54,572 nt of DNA from positions 1-54,572 of the forward strand of contig JAPPKM010000027.1 of NCBI GenBank assembly GCA_028874315.1, given 5' to 3'. Under the pieces are notes generated by a model. That model did not search any database. It saw nothing but the letters and a program-made list of their open reading frames with translations, and was not told where the DNA came from. Of this stretch, positions 25,502 to 32,621 are shown one piece after another (position 1 is the first letter of the stretch; each line of letters starts with the position of its first letter). The translations under genes and the position numbers were made by a program. This DNA comes from Chloroflexota bacterium (GTDB lineage: Bacteria > Chloroflexota > UBA11872).

Positions 25502-26361
25502 AGCTGACGGCCGGAGGCGTGCGGCGGGGTCACGAAGCGAGTAGTCCGGGTCCACCAGCCGGGCGATTTCATCTGGGCTTCCGCCGTTCTCGCGGCTGCC
25601 CTGGTTGGGAAGAGCCCGAAGCAGGTTGGTCCGCTGCCGGCCAGGAGCGCGGGATTCGCTCCGGCCGACTCCAGGGCGCGAAGAACTTCGGCCACCTCAG
25701 GCACCAGGCGGATCGCGGCGGGCTGCAGGCCATTGGTCAGCAGTTGTGGTGTGAAGCGGCTGTGTCGAACGGCGTCCGCCTGCTGCAGCGTGGAGTGACC
25801 GCCCGACCACTCGGCGGGGCGCAACTCAGCGTAGGCGTCGCGGGCGGATATCTCAGCGTCGGGCCGGACAAGCACGACCCAGTGCGGCGGCGCCGGTGGT
25901 AGGGGCCGCAGGTCGTCGCCGCGGGCCAGCCCCAGCGCGGTTCCCGGACGAAGAAAGAATGAGACGTCCGCGCCAAGCGCGCTGGCGGATCCGGCCACTG
26001 AGTCCGGATCGGCCGCCCACAGGCGGCTGAGTCCCAACAGAACGGCGGCCGCATCGCTGCTGCCGCCGGCGAGCCCGGCCGCGACGGGAATGCGCTTGTC
26101 AATCCTGATATGCACGCCGCTGGTCCCGCCGATGCGTTCTTGCAATTCGTAGGCCGCTCGGAAGGCAAGGTCAGAGGTGGCATCCAGACCGTCCACCGCG
26201 CTTTCGCCCTGGATCGCCGACGCCGGGGTCAGGTGCACCGTGTCGCCGAAGTCGAGTGCCTGGAAGATAGTGACGATCTCGTGATACCCGTCGTCGCGCC
26301 GTCCGCGGACTTCAAGACCCAGGTTGATCTTGGCCGGAGCGGCAATCGTGAGCCCAGCCAC
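25498..26361 (-). CDS. ispE: 4-diphosphocytidyl-2-C-methyl-D-erythritol kinase
   Basis: IspE is the GHMP kinase of the MEP isoprenoid pathway. At 287 residues it has the family N-terminus (APAKINLGLEVRGRRDDGYHEIVTIFQ), the ATP loop PVAAGLAGGSSDAAAVL (about 90-106), and GSGPTCFGLF near the C-terminus. The start is GTG at 26361, two bases after the ybeY stop, so it is tightly coupled to that gene. The last codons overlap the tRNA-Gln promoter. Confidence 0.95.
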   Translation of the reverse strand: MAGLTIAAPAKINLGLEVRGRRDDGYHEIVTIFQALDFGDTVHLTPASAIQGESAVDGLDATSDLAFRAAYELQERIGGTSGVHIRIDKRIPVAAGLAGGSSDAAAVLLGLSRLWAADPDSVAGSASALGADVSFFLRPGTALGLARGDDLRPLPPAPPHWVVLVRPDAEISARDAYAELRPAEWSGGHSTLQQADAVRHSRFTPQLLTNGLQPAAIRLVPEVAEVLRALESAGANPALLAGSGPTCFGLFPTRAAARTAEAQMKSPGWWTRTTRFVTPPHASGRQL

Positions 26362-26363
26362 CG

Positions 26364-26864
26364 TTAGCGGAGGGGCTTTTGGCCGCGTGCGAGTCCGACG
26401 GCGGCCATGACGGACTCCTCGACACGGCGCATCTGGCGCTGCTCAGCGTCGTCGTCGTGGCCAAAGCCGGCCAGGTGCAGCAGGCCGTGCGTGAGCAGGT
26501 AGCCGAACTCGCGTTCGTCGCCGTGTCCGTAGGCGGCGGCCTGCAAGCGCACGCGTTCCAGCGAGATGGCTATGTCGCCCGGACTCTCCGGATCTCCGCT
26601 GGGGAAGGCAAGGACATCGGTGGCGCGGGGCTTGCCAGCAAAGGCGCCGTTGAGCCGGGCCATTTCCGCATCGTCGGTAAGGCGCAGGGCCACCATACCG
26701 GTCATGTTGGTGTGGTCATGCACGGCGGCCGCCACGGGGTCAATCAGCTGGGCCAGTACGCCGGGCAAGGGGAGACCCTCGTCGACAGGAACGTGTAGGC
26801 AGTTCGCCCCGTCCGCCGGGGCCGGCGGTTCAGCCGCCGCCGAGGAGTCTGCCAACGAGCGCAT
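26364..26864 (-). CDS. ybeY: Endoribonuclease YbeY (rRNA maturation factor)
   Basis: YbeY is a zinc-dependent RNase for 16S rRNA 3' maturation and ribosome quality control. The zinc motif is present (HGLLHLAGFGHDD, H-x3-H-x5-H, about residues 125-137), preceded by the family segment KPRATDVLAFPSGDP. The ATG at 26864 lies 35 bases inside the yqeY gene. No better start lies downstream before the conserved part, so the overlap may be real. It lies between yqeY and ispE. Confidence 0.93.
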   Translation of the reverse strand: MRSLADSSAAAEPPAPADGANCLHVPVDEGLPLPGVLAQLIDPVAAAVHDHTNMTGMVALRLTDDAEMARLNGAFAGKPRATDVLAFPSGDPESPGDIAISLERVRLQAAAYGHGDEREFGYLLTHGLLHLAGFGHDDDAEQRQMRRVEESVMAAVGLARGQKPLR

Positions 26865-27285
26865 TCACGGCGCGTCCGTCGACCGTTCCCTGTTCGCGCA
26901 GCCGTGCCATGAGAGGGCGCATGACCTTGCCCATGTCCCTGCGGGTAGTAGCCCCGACTTCGTCGATGACTTCGCGCGCGATGGCCTCCATGGCGTCGCT
27001 ATCGATTTCATCCGGCTGGTAGGCGCTGATGATGGCGCGCTCGGCGCGTTCGGCGTCGGCTTGCGCGGGGCGGTCGCCCTTGACATAAAGTTGAATGGCT
27101 TCGTCACGGCGACGGATGTCACGCTGAATGACGCGTATGACCAGGGCATCGTCCGTGGACGCGCCGGATTCCTTGGCTTCGTACTTGATCTGGGAGATGA
27201 GGGTGCGTAGCACACGCACGCGATCCGCGTCGCTTGCGCGCTGCGCTGCTCGCAAATCCCCGGTGAGGCGGTCGATTAGCGCCAT
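26830..27285 (-). CDS. yqeY: GatB/YqeY domain protein
   Basis: This protein of 151 residues matches the stand-alone YqeY family, related to the C-terminal tRNA-recognising domain of GatB. Family segments include DRLRVLR-type text (SDADRVRVLRTLISQIKYEAKE), RRRDEAIQLYVKGDRPAQAD and DMGKVMRPLMARLREQGTVDGRAVNALV. Its biochemical role is not settled; it may help amidotransferase or tRNA binding. It follows rpsU by 21 bases, the classic rpsU-yqeY pair. Confidence 0.93.
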   Translation of the reverse strand: MALIDRLTGDLRAAQRASDADRVRVLRTLISQIKYEAKESGASTDDALVIRVIQRDIRRRDEAIQLYVKGDRPAQADAERAERAIISAYQPDEIDSDAMEAIAREVIDEVGATTRRDMGKVMRPLMARLREQGTVDGRAVNALVGRLLGGG

Positions 27286-27306
27286 GCGGGGCAGGGACTG
27301 AGTTGG

Positions 27307-27522
27307 CTAAAGGGCGCGGGCCTCGGCTTCGGCCGCCTTCATGGCTGCCCGCCGGGCTTTGCGGCGCTTGGTGGCTTCCTTCTTCTTGCGCAGCACACTG
27401 GGCTTGTCGTACGCCTTTCGACGCCGGGTCTCCGTGATAATGCCCTCTTGCTGCACTTTCTTGTTGAAACGGCGAAGGGCCGCATCAAAGCTCTCGTTGG
27501 CGCCGATGGTGATATGAACCAA
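27307..27522 (-). CDS. rpsU: 30S ribosomal protein S21
   Basis: S21 is a small basic protein of the 30S subunit needed for initiation. The product (71 residues) has ESFDAALRRFNKKVQQEG, RRRKAYDKPSVLRKKK and a Lys/Arg-rich tail. I start at the TTG at 27522, which yields the family N-terminus (M)VHITIG and has GGGGGA close upstream. Another TTG at 27534 would add four residues and remove that ribosome binding site. A promoter at 27681-27652 and a terminator hairpin at 27570-27546 lie in its leader. Confidence 0.93.
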   Translation of the reverse strand: MVHITIGANESFDAALRRFNKKVQQEGIITETRRRKAYDKPSVLRKKKEATKRRKARRAAMKAAEAEARAL

Positions 27523-27545
27523 TGAATCCCCCAATTCCGGCGAGC

Positions 27546-27570
27546 AAAAAAACCCGCCGTTCTGGCGGGT
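27546..27570 (-). terminator. Intrinsic terminator hairpin inside the rpsU leader (attenuator candidate)
   Basis: On the minus strand ACCCGCC-AGAAC-GGCGGGT is followed by a run of seven T (the stem's last T included). The run ends 23 bases before the rpsU start codon and about 75-100 bases after its promoter, so it would stop rpsU transcription unless bypassed. A second ACCCGCC copy just upstream (27580-27571 region) could pair with the same GGCGGGT, giving competing structures. Confidence 0.75.
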
Positions 27571-27651
27571 GCTGGCGGGTTGGTCAACTGGGCCGCGCGA
27601 TTTCGGTCAGGCGCCTCCTGATGATGACCCGCCACCCCGCTAATCGGATTA

Positions 27652-27681
27652 AGTATATGCGGCGCCGAAATACCGGGTCAA
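27652..27681 (-). promoter_or_regulatory. Promoter of the rpsU-yqeY-ybeY-ispE operon
   Basis: Reading the minus strand, TTGACC (27681-27676) and TATACT (27657-27652) are separated by 18 bases, a good sigma-70-type pair. The start site would be near 27645, leaving a leader of about 120 bases before rpsU. Confidence 0.7.
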
Positions 27682-27699
27682 CATCAGGTGCCGAGACTC

Positions 27700-28713
27700 A
27701 TGGCTGACCTCAACTGGCTGGCGCTGATCATTGGCGCACCGCTGGCGCTGGTGTTCACGCTGGGCGTCCGCACGCTGGCCGCGCGGCGGGGCTGGATGGA
27801 CAGGCCGGGGGCGGCGCGGATTCACGCCGTGCCGGTGCCCCGTCTGGGCGGCGTCGCCATGTACGGGGCGTTCGTGATTACCGTGCTGGTGGTGGCCTGG
27901 CCGCTGGACCGCCAGACCGTGGGGCTGCTGCTGGGCGCGACGCTGCTGGTGGTCTTCATCGTGGTGGACGACCTGCGGGGGATGCGTCCGCGCGACAAGT
28001 TTGTCGCGCAGCTGGCGGCCGCGGCGGTCCCGCTGATTCTTGGGGTCCGCATCGAGGCCGTGAGCAATCCGTTCGAGGCGGGCGTGGTGCTCCTGCACGT
28101 GGCCATCGTGATCCCGTTCACGCTCTTCTGGATTACGGGCATGATGAACGCCATCAACTTTGTGGACGGGCTTGACGGCTTGGCCGGCGGCGTGGTGACG
28201 ATCGCTGCGATTGTCTTGATCGCGCTCTCAATGCGGCTCGGCCTGCCGGAGACCGCGACCCTGGCCCTGGTCCTGGTGGCCGTGGTTCTCGGCTTTCTGC
28301 CATTCAACATCTACCGGTCGAGCATCATCATGGGCGACGCCGGCTCGCACTTCCTGGGATTCGCACTGGCGGTGATCGCCATCATGGGTCCGGCCAAGCT
28401 GGCCACCGCCATCCTGGTTCTGGGCGTACCGATCCTGGACATCGCCTGGTCCATCGGGCGGCGCCTGGCCAGCGGCCGGCGCTTCGCGGAACGAGATGCC
28501 GAGCACTTGCATCACCGGCTGTGGGAGGCCGGCGTGCCGCAACCGGTGATCGCGCTCATGTACTACGCGCTGGCAGGCGTACTGGGCGTGATCGCGCTGC
28601 TGGTGGAACGGCTCGACAAGATCTTTGCGTTTCTGGGCCTGGCGGCGTTTCTCGGGGTGCTCTTGGCAATCCTGAGCCGCGCGCCACGGCGACGAGGCAT
28701 CCCGCGGCGCTAA
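27700..28713 (+). CDS. Undecaprenyl-phosphate sugar-1-phosphate transferase, WecA/TagO/MraY family (glycosyltransferase 4)
   Basis: This polytopic membrane enzyme of 337 residues moves a HexNAc-1-phosphate from UDP to a polyprenyl phosphate, starting wall or surface glycan synthesis. Motifs are in order: RIHAVPVPRLGGVAM (about 40-54), VDDLRGMRPRDKF (about 90-102), NAINFVDGLDGLAGG (about 149-163), GDAGSHFLGF (about 209-218) and the His-rich HLHHRL (about 268). It looks more like WecA/TagO than MraY. The ATG at 27700 is preferred over a GTG at 27688. It is divergent from rpsU. Confidence 0.93.
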   Translation: MADLNWLALIIGAPLALVFTLGVRTLAARRGWMDRPGAARIHAVPVPRLGGVAMYGAFVITVLVVAWPLDRQTVGLLLGATLLVVFIVVDDLRGMRPRDKFVAQLAAAAVPLILGVRIEAVSNPFEAGVVLLHVAIVIPFTLFWITGMMNAINFVDGLDGLAGGVVTIAAIVLIALSMRLGLPETATLALVLVAVVLGFLPFNIYRSSIIMGDAGSHFLGFALAVIAIMGPAKLATAILVLGVPILDIAWSIGRRLASGRRFAERDAEHLHHRLWEAGVPQPVIALMYYALAGVLGVIALLVERLDKIFAFLGLAAFLGVLLAILSRAPRRRGIPRR

Positions 28714-28786
28714 GGCGACGCACACTTGTAGGAGGTGGCGTCAACCGCCTCTATACTAGGGCCGTGACCGACGGAGGCCCCCAACG

Positions 28787-28993
28787 TTGAACCCCGAGAT
28801 CCATCCTGCGTACGTGGAGTGTCGCGTGACGTGCTCCTGCGGCAACATGTTTGAAACGCGAGCCACGACGTCCTCGATCCATGTCGATGTCTGCTCCAGT
28901 TGCCACCCGTTCTATACCGGTCAGCAGCGGCTGGTGGACTCGACCGGCCAGGTGGAGCGGTTCGAGCGGCGCCGGCGCAGGTCCCGCGCTTAA
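28787..28993 (+). CDS. rpmE: 50S ribosomal protein L31 (zinc-binding form)
   Basis: The product has 68 residues and the L31 signature HVDVCSSCHPFYTGQQ with the upstream VTCSCGN, so all four zinc cysteines are present (C+ form). The start is a TTG at 28787 with GGAGG upstream; no ATG fits. A TATACT element at 28752-28757 may be the -10 box, but no -35 box at good spacing is visible. rpmE-DUF1385-prfA-prmC is a conserved order. Confidence 0.94.
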   Translation: MNPEIHPAYVECRVTCSCGNMFETRATTSSIHVDVCSSCHPFYTGQQRLVDSTGQVERFERRRRRSRA

Positions 28994-29050
28994 CCAGCCG
29001 CACCGGCGGCCAGATGCCGCTGCGGTCCAAGATTAAGCGGCACGATTCAC

Positions 29051-30013
29051 ATGTCCGCGTCCTCAAACGGCAGTAACGAACTTCGCATCAACTATGGCGG
29101 CCAGGCCGTACTTGAGGGCGTGATGATGCGTGGCCGCCGGGCCGCCGCGACGGCGGTGCGGCACCCGGCCGGGCACATCGTGCTCAAGACGGAGGCGCTG
29201 GATCCCCGACGGCTCTCGCAGCGGCTGCGCCGCGTGCCGTTCGTGCGCGGCGTGGTGGCGCTGTGGGAAATGCTGGCCATCGGTCTTCGCGCCCTTAACT
29301 TTTCGGCCAACGTGCAGCTGGCGGAAGAGGAAGACCAGGACGAGGGCCCGGGCGGCGCCGCCGGCGGGATGATGACCGGCAGCCTGGTGATCGGCCTGGT
29401 CGTCGGCATTGGCCTCTTCTTTGTGCTGCCGCTGGTGCTGACGTCGTTCACGGATGGCCTGGTTGAATCCGACTTCGTCAGCAACGTGGTTGAAGGCGCG
29501 GTGCGAATGGCCGTATTCGTTACGTACATCGCGCTGATCGGCCTGATGCCCGACATCCGACGCGTGTGGATGTATCACGGCGCCGAGCACAAGACCATCA
29601 ACACGCTGGAGGCTGGCGAACAGTTGACCGTGTCGAACGTACGGCGGTTTGGGCTGGCGCACCCGCGCTGCGGGACGTCATTCATCGTCACGCTGGTGGC
29701 AATCTCGATCATCGTGTTTGCGCTGCTCGGGCGGCCCCCAATGGCGATTCGCGTTGCGTCCCGCATCGTCTTGCTGCCGCTGATCGCGGGCGTTGGATAC
29801 GAGTACATCATGTTGACGGCCCGCTATCAGGGGCATGTGCTGGCGCGCTGGGCGGCGATGCCGGGTATGTGGTTCCAACGAATGACTACGCGCGAACCCG
29901 ACGACGATCAGCTCGAAGTGGCCATTACGGCAATGGATCACGTGTTGGGGCGCGAGGACGATTTGGCCGAACTGCGGCCGGCCGCCGTCAACGCGGTGGT
30001 CGTCGATGATTGA
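29051..30013 (+). CDS. DUF1385 (YqhQ-like) membrane protein
   Basis: This protein of 320 residues begins with YGGQAVLEGVMMRG, the family hallmark, and contains YHGAEHKTINTLE (about 175-187) and HPRCGTSF (about 202). It has about five membrane helices. The function is unknown; related proteins are required for virulence or wall integrity in some species, and the conserved His/Glu/Cys cluster suggests a metal site. The stop overlaps the prfA ATG by eight bases, so the genes are coupled. Confidence 0.92.
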   Translation: MSASSNGSNELRINYGGQAVLEGVMMRGRRAAATAVRHPAGHIVLKTEALDPRRLSQRLRRVPFVRGVVALWEMLAIGLRALNFSANVQLAEEEDQDEGPGGAAGGMMTGSLVIGLVVGIGLFFVLPLVLTSFTDGLVESDFVSNVVEGAVRMAVFVTYIALIGLMPDIRRVWMYHGAEHKTINTLEAGEQLTVSNVRRFGLAHPRCGTSFIVTLVAISIIVFALLGRPPMAIRVASRIVLLPLIAGVGYEYIMLTARYQGHVLARWAAMPGMWFQRMTTREPDDDQLEVAITAMDHVLGREDDLAELRPAAVNAVVVDD

Positions 30014-31085
30014 CCGGCTGGCTGAGGCGCGGCGCCGCTACGACGAGTTGACGGCGGAACTCGCGTCGGCCGGCGGCGCATTGAACTCGCGGCGCCTTGC
30101 AAGCCTGGGCCGGGAAATGGCACAGCTGGAACCCGCGGCCCGTCTGCACGACGAACTATCGGAGGCGCGGGATCGTGTGAGTGAAGCACGCGAACTGTTG
30201 GCGTCAGAGGACCCCGAACTGGCCGAACTGGCGCGCGACGAACTGGATGAGGTACAGGGCGAGATCGCAAAGATTCAGGCGCGGGCTGTCGAGGCTCTGG
30301 TCAGCGACGATCCCGACGACGCGCGCAACGCCATCGTCGAGGTCCGCGCGGGCACGGGCGGCCAAGAGGCGGCGCTGTTCGCTGGCGACTTGCTGCGGAT
30401 GTACGCCCGCTACGCGGAACGGCTGCGGCTCAAGGTGGAACCTCTAACTGTGAACGGGACCGACCGAGGCGGCGTCAAGGAAGGCATCCTGCGCCTGGTC
30501 GGGGCTCGGGCGTTCGGCGCCTTCCGGTTCGAGAGCGGCGTGCACCGCGTGCAGCGCGTGCCTGTGACGGAAGCCGGAGGACGCATTCACACGTCCGCGG
30601 CCAGTGTGGCCGTGCTGCCCGAAGCCGAAGAGATCGACATTGAAGTTCCGGAGTCGGACGTGCGGGTGGACGTATTCCGCTCGAGCGGACACGGAGGGCA
30701 GAGCGTCAACACCACCGACTCCGCCGTTCGGGTGACTCACCTGCCAACGAATACCGTGGTGAGCATCCAGGACGAGAAATCGCAACTGCAAAACCGCGTC
30801 AAGGCCATGCAGGTGCTGCGGGCTCGCCTGCTGGAACAGGAACGGGAACGCCAGGCTGCGGAGCGTGGGCAGGCCCGTCGCGACCAGATCGGCAGCGGCG
30901 ACCGCAGCGAGAAGATTCGCACCTACAACTTCCCGCAGGACCGCGTAACCGACCACCGGGTGGGTCTGACGGTGCATAACCTGCCCTCGATTTTGGATGG
31001 AAACCTGGATCGGCTGGTCGACCCCCTGCGGCAAGCGGAGCGGGACCGGGAGCTGGCGGGCCTTGCTGACATCGGCGCTGGGTAG
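30006..31085 (+). CDS. prfA: Peptide chain release factor 1
   Basis: RF1 reads UAA and UAG and releases the peptide. At 359 residues it is full length. The catalytic GGQ lies in RSSGHGGQSVNTTDSAVRV (about residues 220-238), and the tail has the family's SEKIRTYNFPQDRVTDHRVG. The anticodon-like PxT tripeptide region (PVTEAGGR) is at about 180-187. It overlaps DUF1385 by eight bases and prmC by about 23, so DUF1385-prfA-prmC are translated together; PrmC methylates the GGQ glutamine. Confidence 0.96.
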   Translation: MIDRLAEARRRYDELTAELASAGGALNSRRLASLGREMAQLEPAARLHDELSEARDRVSEARELLASEDPELAELARDELDEVQGEIAKIQARAVEALVSDDPDDARNAIVEVRAGTGGQEAALFAGDLLRMYARYAERLRLKVEPLTVNGTDRGGVKEGILRLVGARAFGAFRFESGVHRVQRVPVTEAGGRIHTSAASVAVLPEAEEIDIEVPESDVRVDVFRSSGHGGQSVNTTDSAVRVTHLPTNTVVSIQDEKSQLQNRVKAMQVLRARLLEQERERQAAERGQARRDQIGSGDRSEKIRTYNFPQDRVTDHRVGLTVHNLPSILDGNLDRLVDPLRQAERDRELAGLADIGAG

Positions 31086-31923
31086 CTCGCTCGCGGACCT
31101 GCGTCGCTCAACCATTGCGCGTCTTCGCGCGGCCGGCGTGGAATCGCCCGCGCTGGACGCGAACGTACTGATCGGGCACGTGCTTGGGGTCGCTCCCGAA
31201 CAGGTTGCGTTGCAGCTTGACGCTGAGCTGCGTCCCGGGAACCTGCGGTCGATTGAGGCCGCGACACAGCGGCGCGAGCGGCGTGAGCCAGTGGCCTACA
31301 TCACCGGGACCAGGGCCTTCCGCCGGCTGCAAGTCTCGGTGAATCGGGATGTACTAATCCCGCGGCCCGAGAGCGAGCTGCTGGTTGAGGTTGGCCTGGA
31401 ACGATGGGACGCGAGCCCGGGCTCCGTCCTGGCGGACATTGGGACCGGCAGCGGAGCCATTGCCCTGGCGTTGGCCGACGAGCGTCCCGGGCGTTGCGTG
31501 GTCGGTTGGGACTGTTCACACGCGGCACTGCGGGTTGCCAGCGGCAATGCCCGGAGGCTGCAACTCGAGGAACGGGTGGACTTTCGACACGGCGACGGTT
31601 CGGCGGCAATCGGCCTCGAGGACTCGGTCGTGGTTGCCAACCTGCCCTACATCCCATCGGCGGTGCTGGACACGCTTGAGCCGGAGGTCTCGCGCTGGGA
31701 GCCCCGGGTGGCACTGGATGGCGGGGCGGACGGACTGGCGGTAATTCGCGTAGTCGCTGCGCAGGTTGGTCGCGGGCGGGCACGCTCCGCCGCCTTCGAG
31801 ATCGGGCCCGGGCAAGCCGGCGCGGTTGCAATGTTGCTACGCGAGGCCGGATTCAAGGATACGGCCGTGCATCGGGACCTCGCCGGCCATCCGCGCGTCG
31901 TGGCGGGCACGCGCGTAAGCTGA
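31063..31923 (+). CDS. prmC: Release factor glutamine methyltransferase
   Basis: PrmC methylates the Gln of GGQ in release factors. Visible parts are an N-terminal helical domain, EPVAYITGTRAFRRLQVSV (about residues 72-90), SAM motif I (LADIGTGSGAIALALA) and the substrate motif NLPYIP (about 190), a usual variant of NPPY. I chose the TTG at 31063, overlapping the prfA end by 23 bases; an upstream start at 30997 would encode a segment unlike the family. The length, 286 residues, is normal. Confidence 0.93.
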   Translation: MLTSALGSSLADLRRSTIARLRAAGVESPALDANVLIGHVLGVAPEQVALQLDAELRPGNLRSIEAATQRRERREPVAYITGTRAFRRLQVSVNRDVLIPRPESELLVEVGLERWDASPGSVLADIGTGSGAIALALADERPGRCVVGWDCSHAALRVASGNARRLQLEERVDFRHGDGSAAIGLEDSVVVANLPYIPSAVLDTLEPEVSRWEPRVALDGGADGLAVIRVVAAQVGRGRARSAAFEIGPGQAGAVAMLLREAGFKDTAVHRDLAGHPRVVAGTRVS

Positions 31924-31960
31924 GCGCAGGCGCTGGTGTTGACGCCGCGCGCCCGGGAGG

Positions 31961-32617
31961 ATGCCGCGACGCGTGTCACCTGCGACTGATTCGCCGCGCA
32001 GCGGGCTCTTGTTTCTCGTTACCGCACCTTCGGGCGCCGGTAAGGACTCGGTGATCGGTGTGCTGCGAGACCGTGGCGCCGACTTGAGCTTCGCGATTAC
32101 CGCCCTGACGCGCGAGCCTCGCGAGGGCGAACGGAACGGCATCGACCATTTCTTTCTCAGCGCCGCGGAGTTCGAGGAGCGGTTGCTCAACGGCTGGTTT
32201 CTCGAGACGGCCAGCGTGTACGGACGGCGCTACGGCACGCCCATTCACCAGGTGCGCGAGCCGCTGCTGGAGGGGCGAGACGTGATGCTGCGACTCGATG
32301 TCCAGGGCGCGCGTGAACTCAAGCGCCGCTATCCGGGCGCCATTGCGATCTTCGTGGAGCCGCCCTCTCCAGAAGAGGCCGAGCGCCGCATGCGGACCCG
32401 CGCCACCGAATCGCCGCAGGAGATCGAGCGTCGAATCGCGGCGATGCGCGACTACGAACTGTCTTTTGCTGAGGAGGCCGACTTTCGCGTCGTAAACACG
32501 ACGGGCGACCTGGACCGCGTGGTCGACGGTGTGTGGGAGATCGTGTCCTCAGTCCGCCGGACGCCCGAGCGAACCGCGGTGGCGACTGCACTGACCCCCG
32601 TCCGATCCGAGAGCTAG
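31961..32617 (+). CDS. gmk: Guanylate kinase
   Basis: Gmk converts GMP to GDP. The P-loop is APSGAGKDSV (about residues 22-31), followed by the GMP-binding TREPREGERNGIDHFFLS (about 50-67) and LDVQGAREL. The frame has 218 residues with a slightly longer C-terminus than usual. The ATG at 31961 sits right behind GGGAGG; a GTG at 31973 is an alternative. In many bacteria rpoZ and coaBC follow gmk before priA; here priA comes directly, five bases after the stop. Confidence 0.95.
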   Translation: MPRRVSPATDSPRSGLLFLVTAPSGAGKDSVIGVLRDRGADLSFAITALTREPREGERNGIDHFFLSAAEFEERLLNGWFLETASVYGRRYGTPIHQVREPLLEGRDVMLRLDVQGARELKRRYPGAIAIFVEPPSPEEAERRMRTRATESPQEIERRIAAMRDYELSFAEEADFRVVNTTGDLDRVVDGVWEIVSSVRRTPERTAVATALTPVRSES

Positions 32618-32621
32618 CGTC

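Noticed and set aside
28726-28757. TTGTAG...TATACT promoter for rpmE
   Set aside because: The spacing is 20 bases, too long for a confident pair. The -10-like box is mentioned under rpmE only.
31924-31960. Missing rpoZ hidden between prmC, gmk and priA
   Set aside because: The gaps are 37 and 4 bases, too short for omega; it must be elsewhere or absent.
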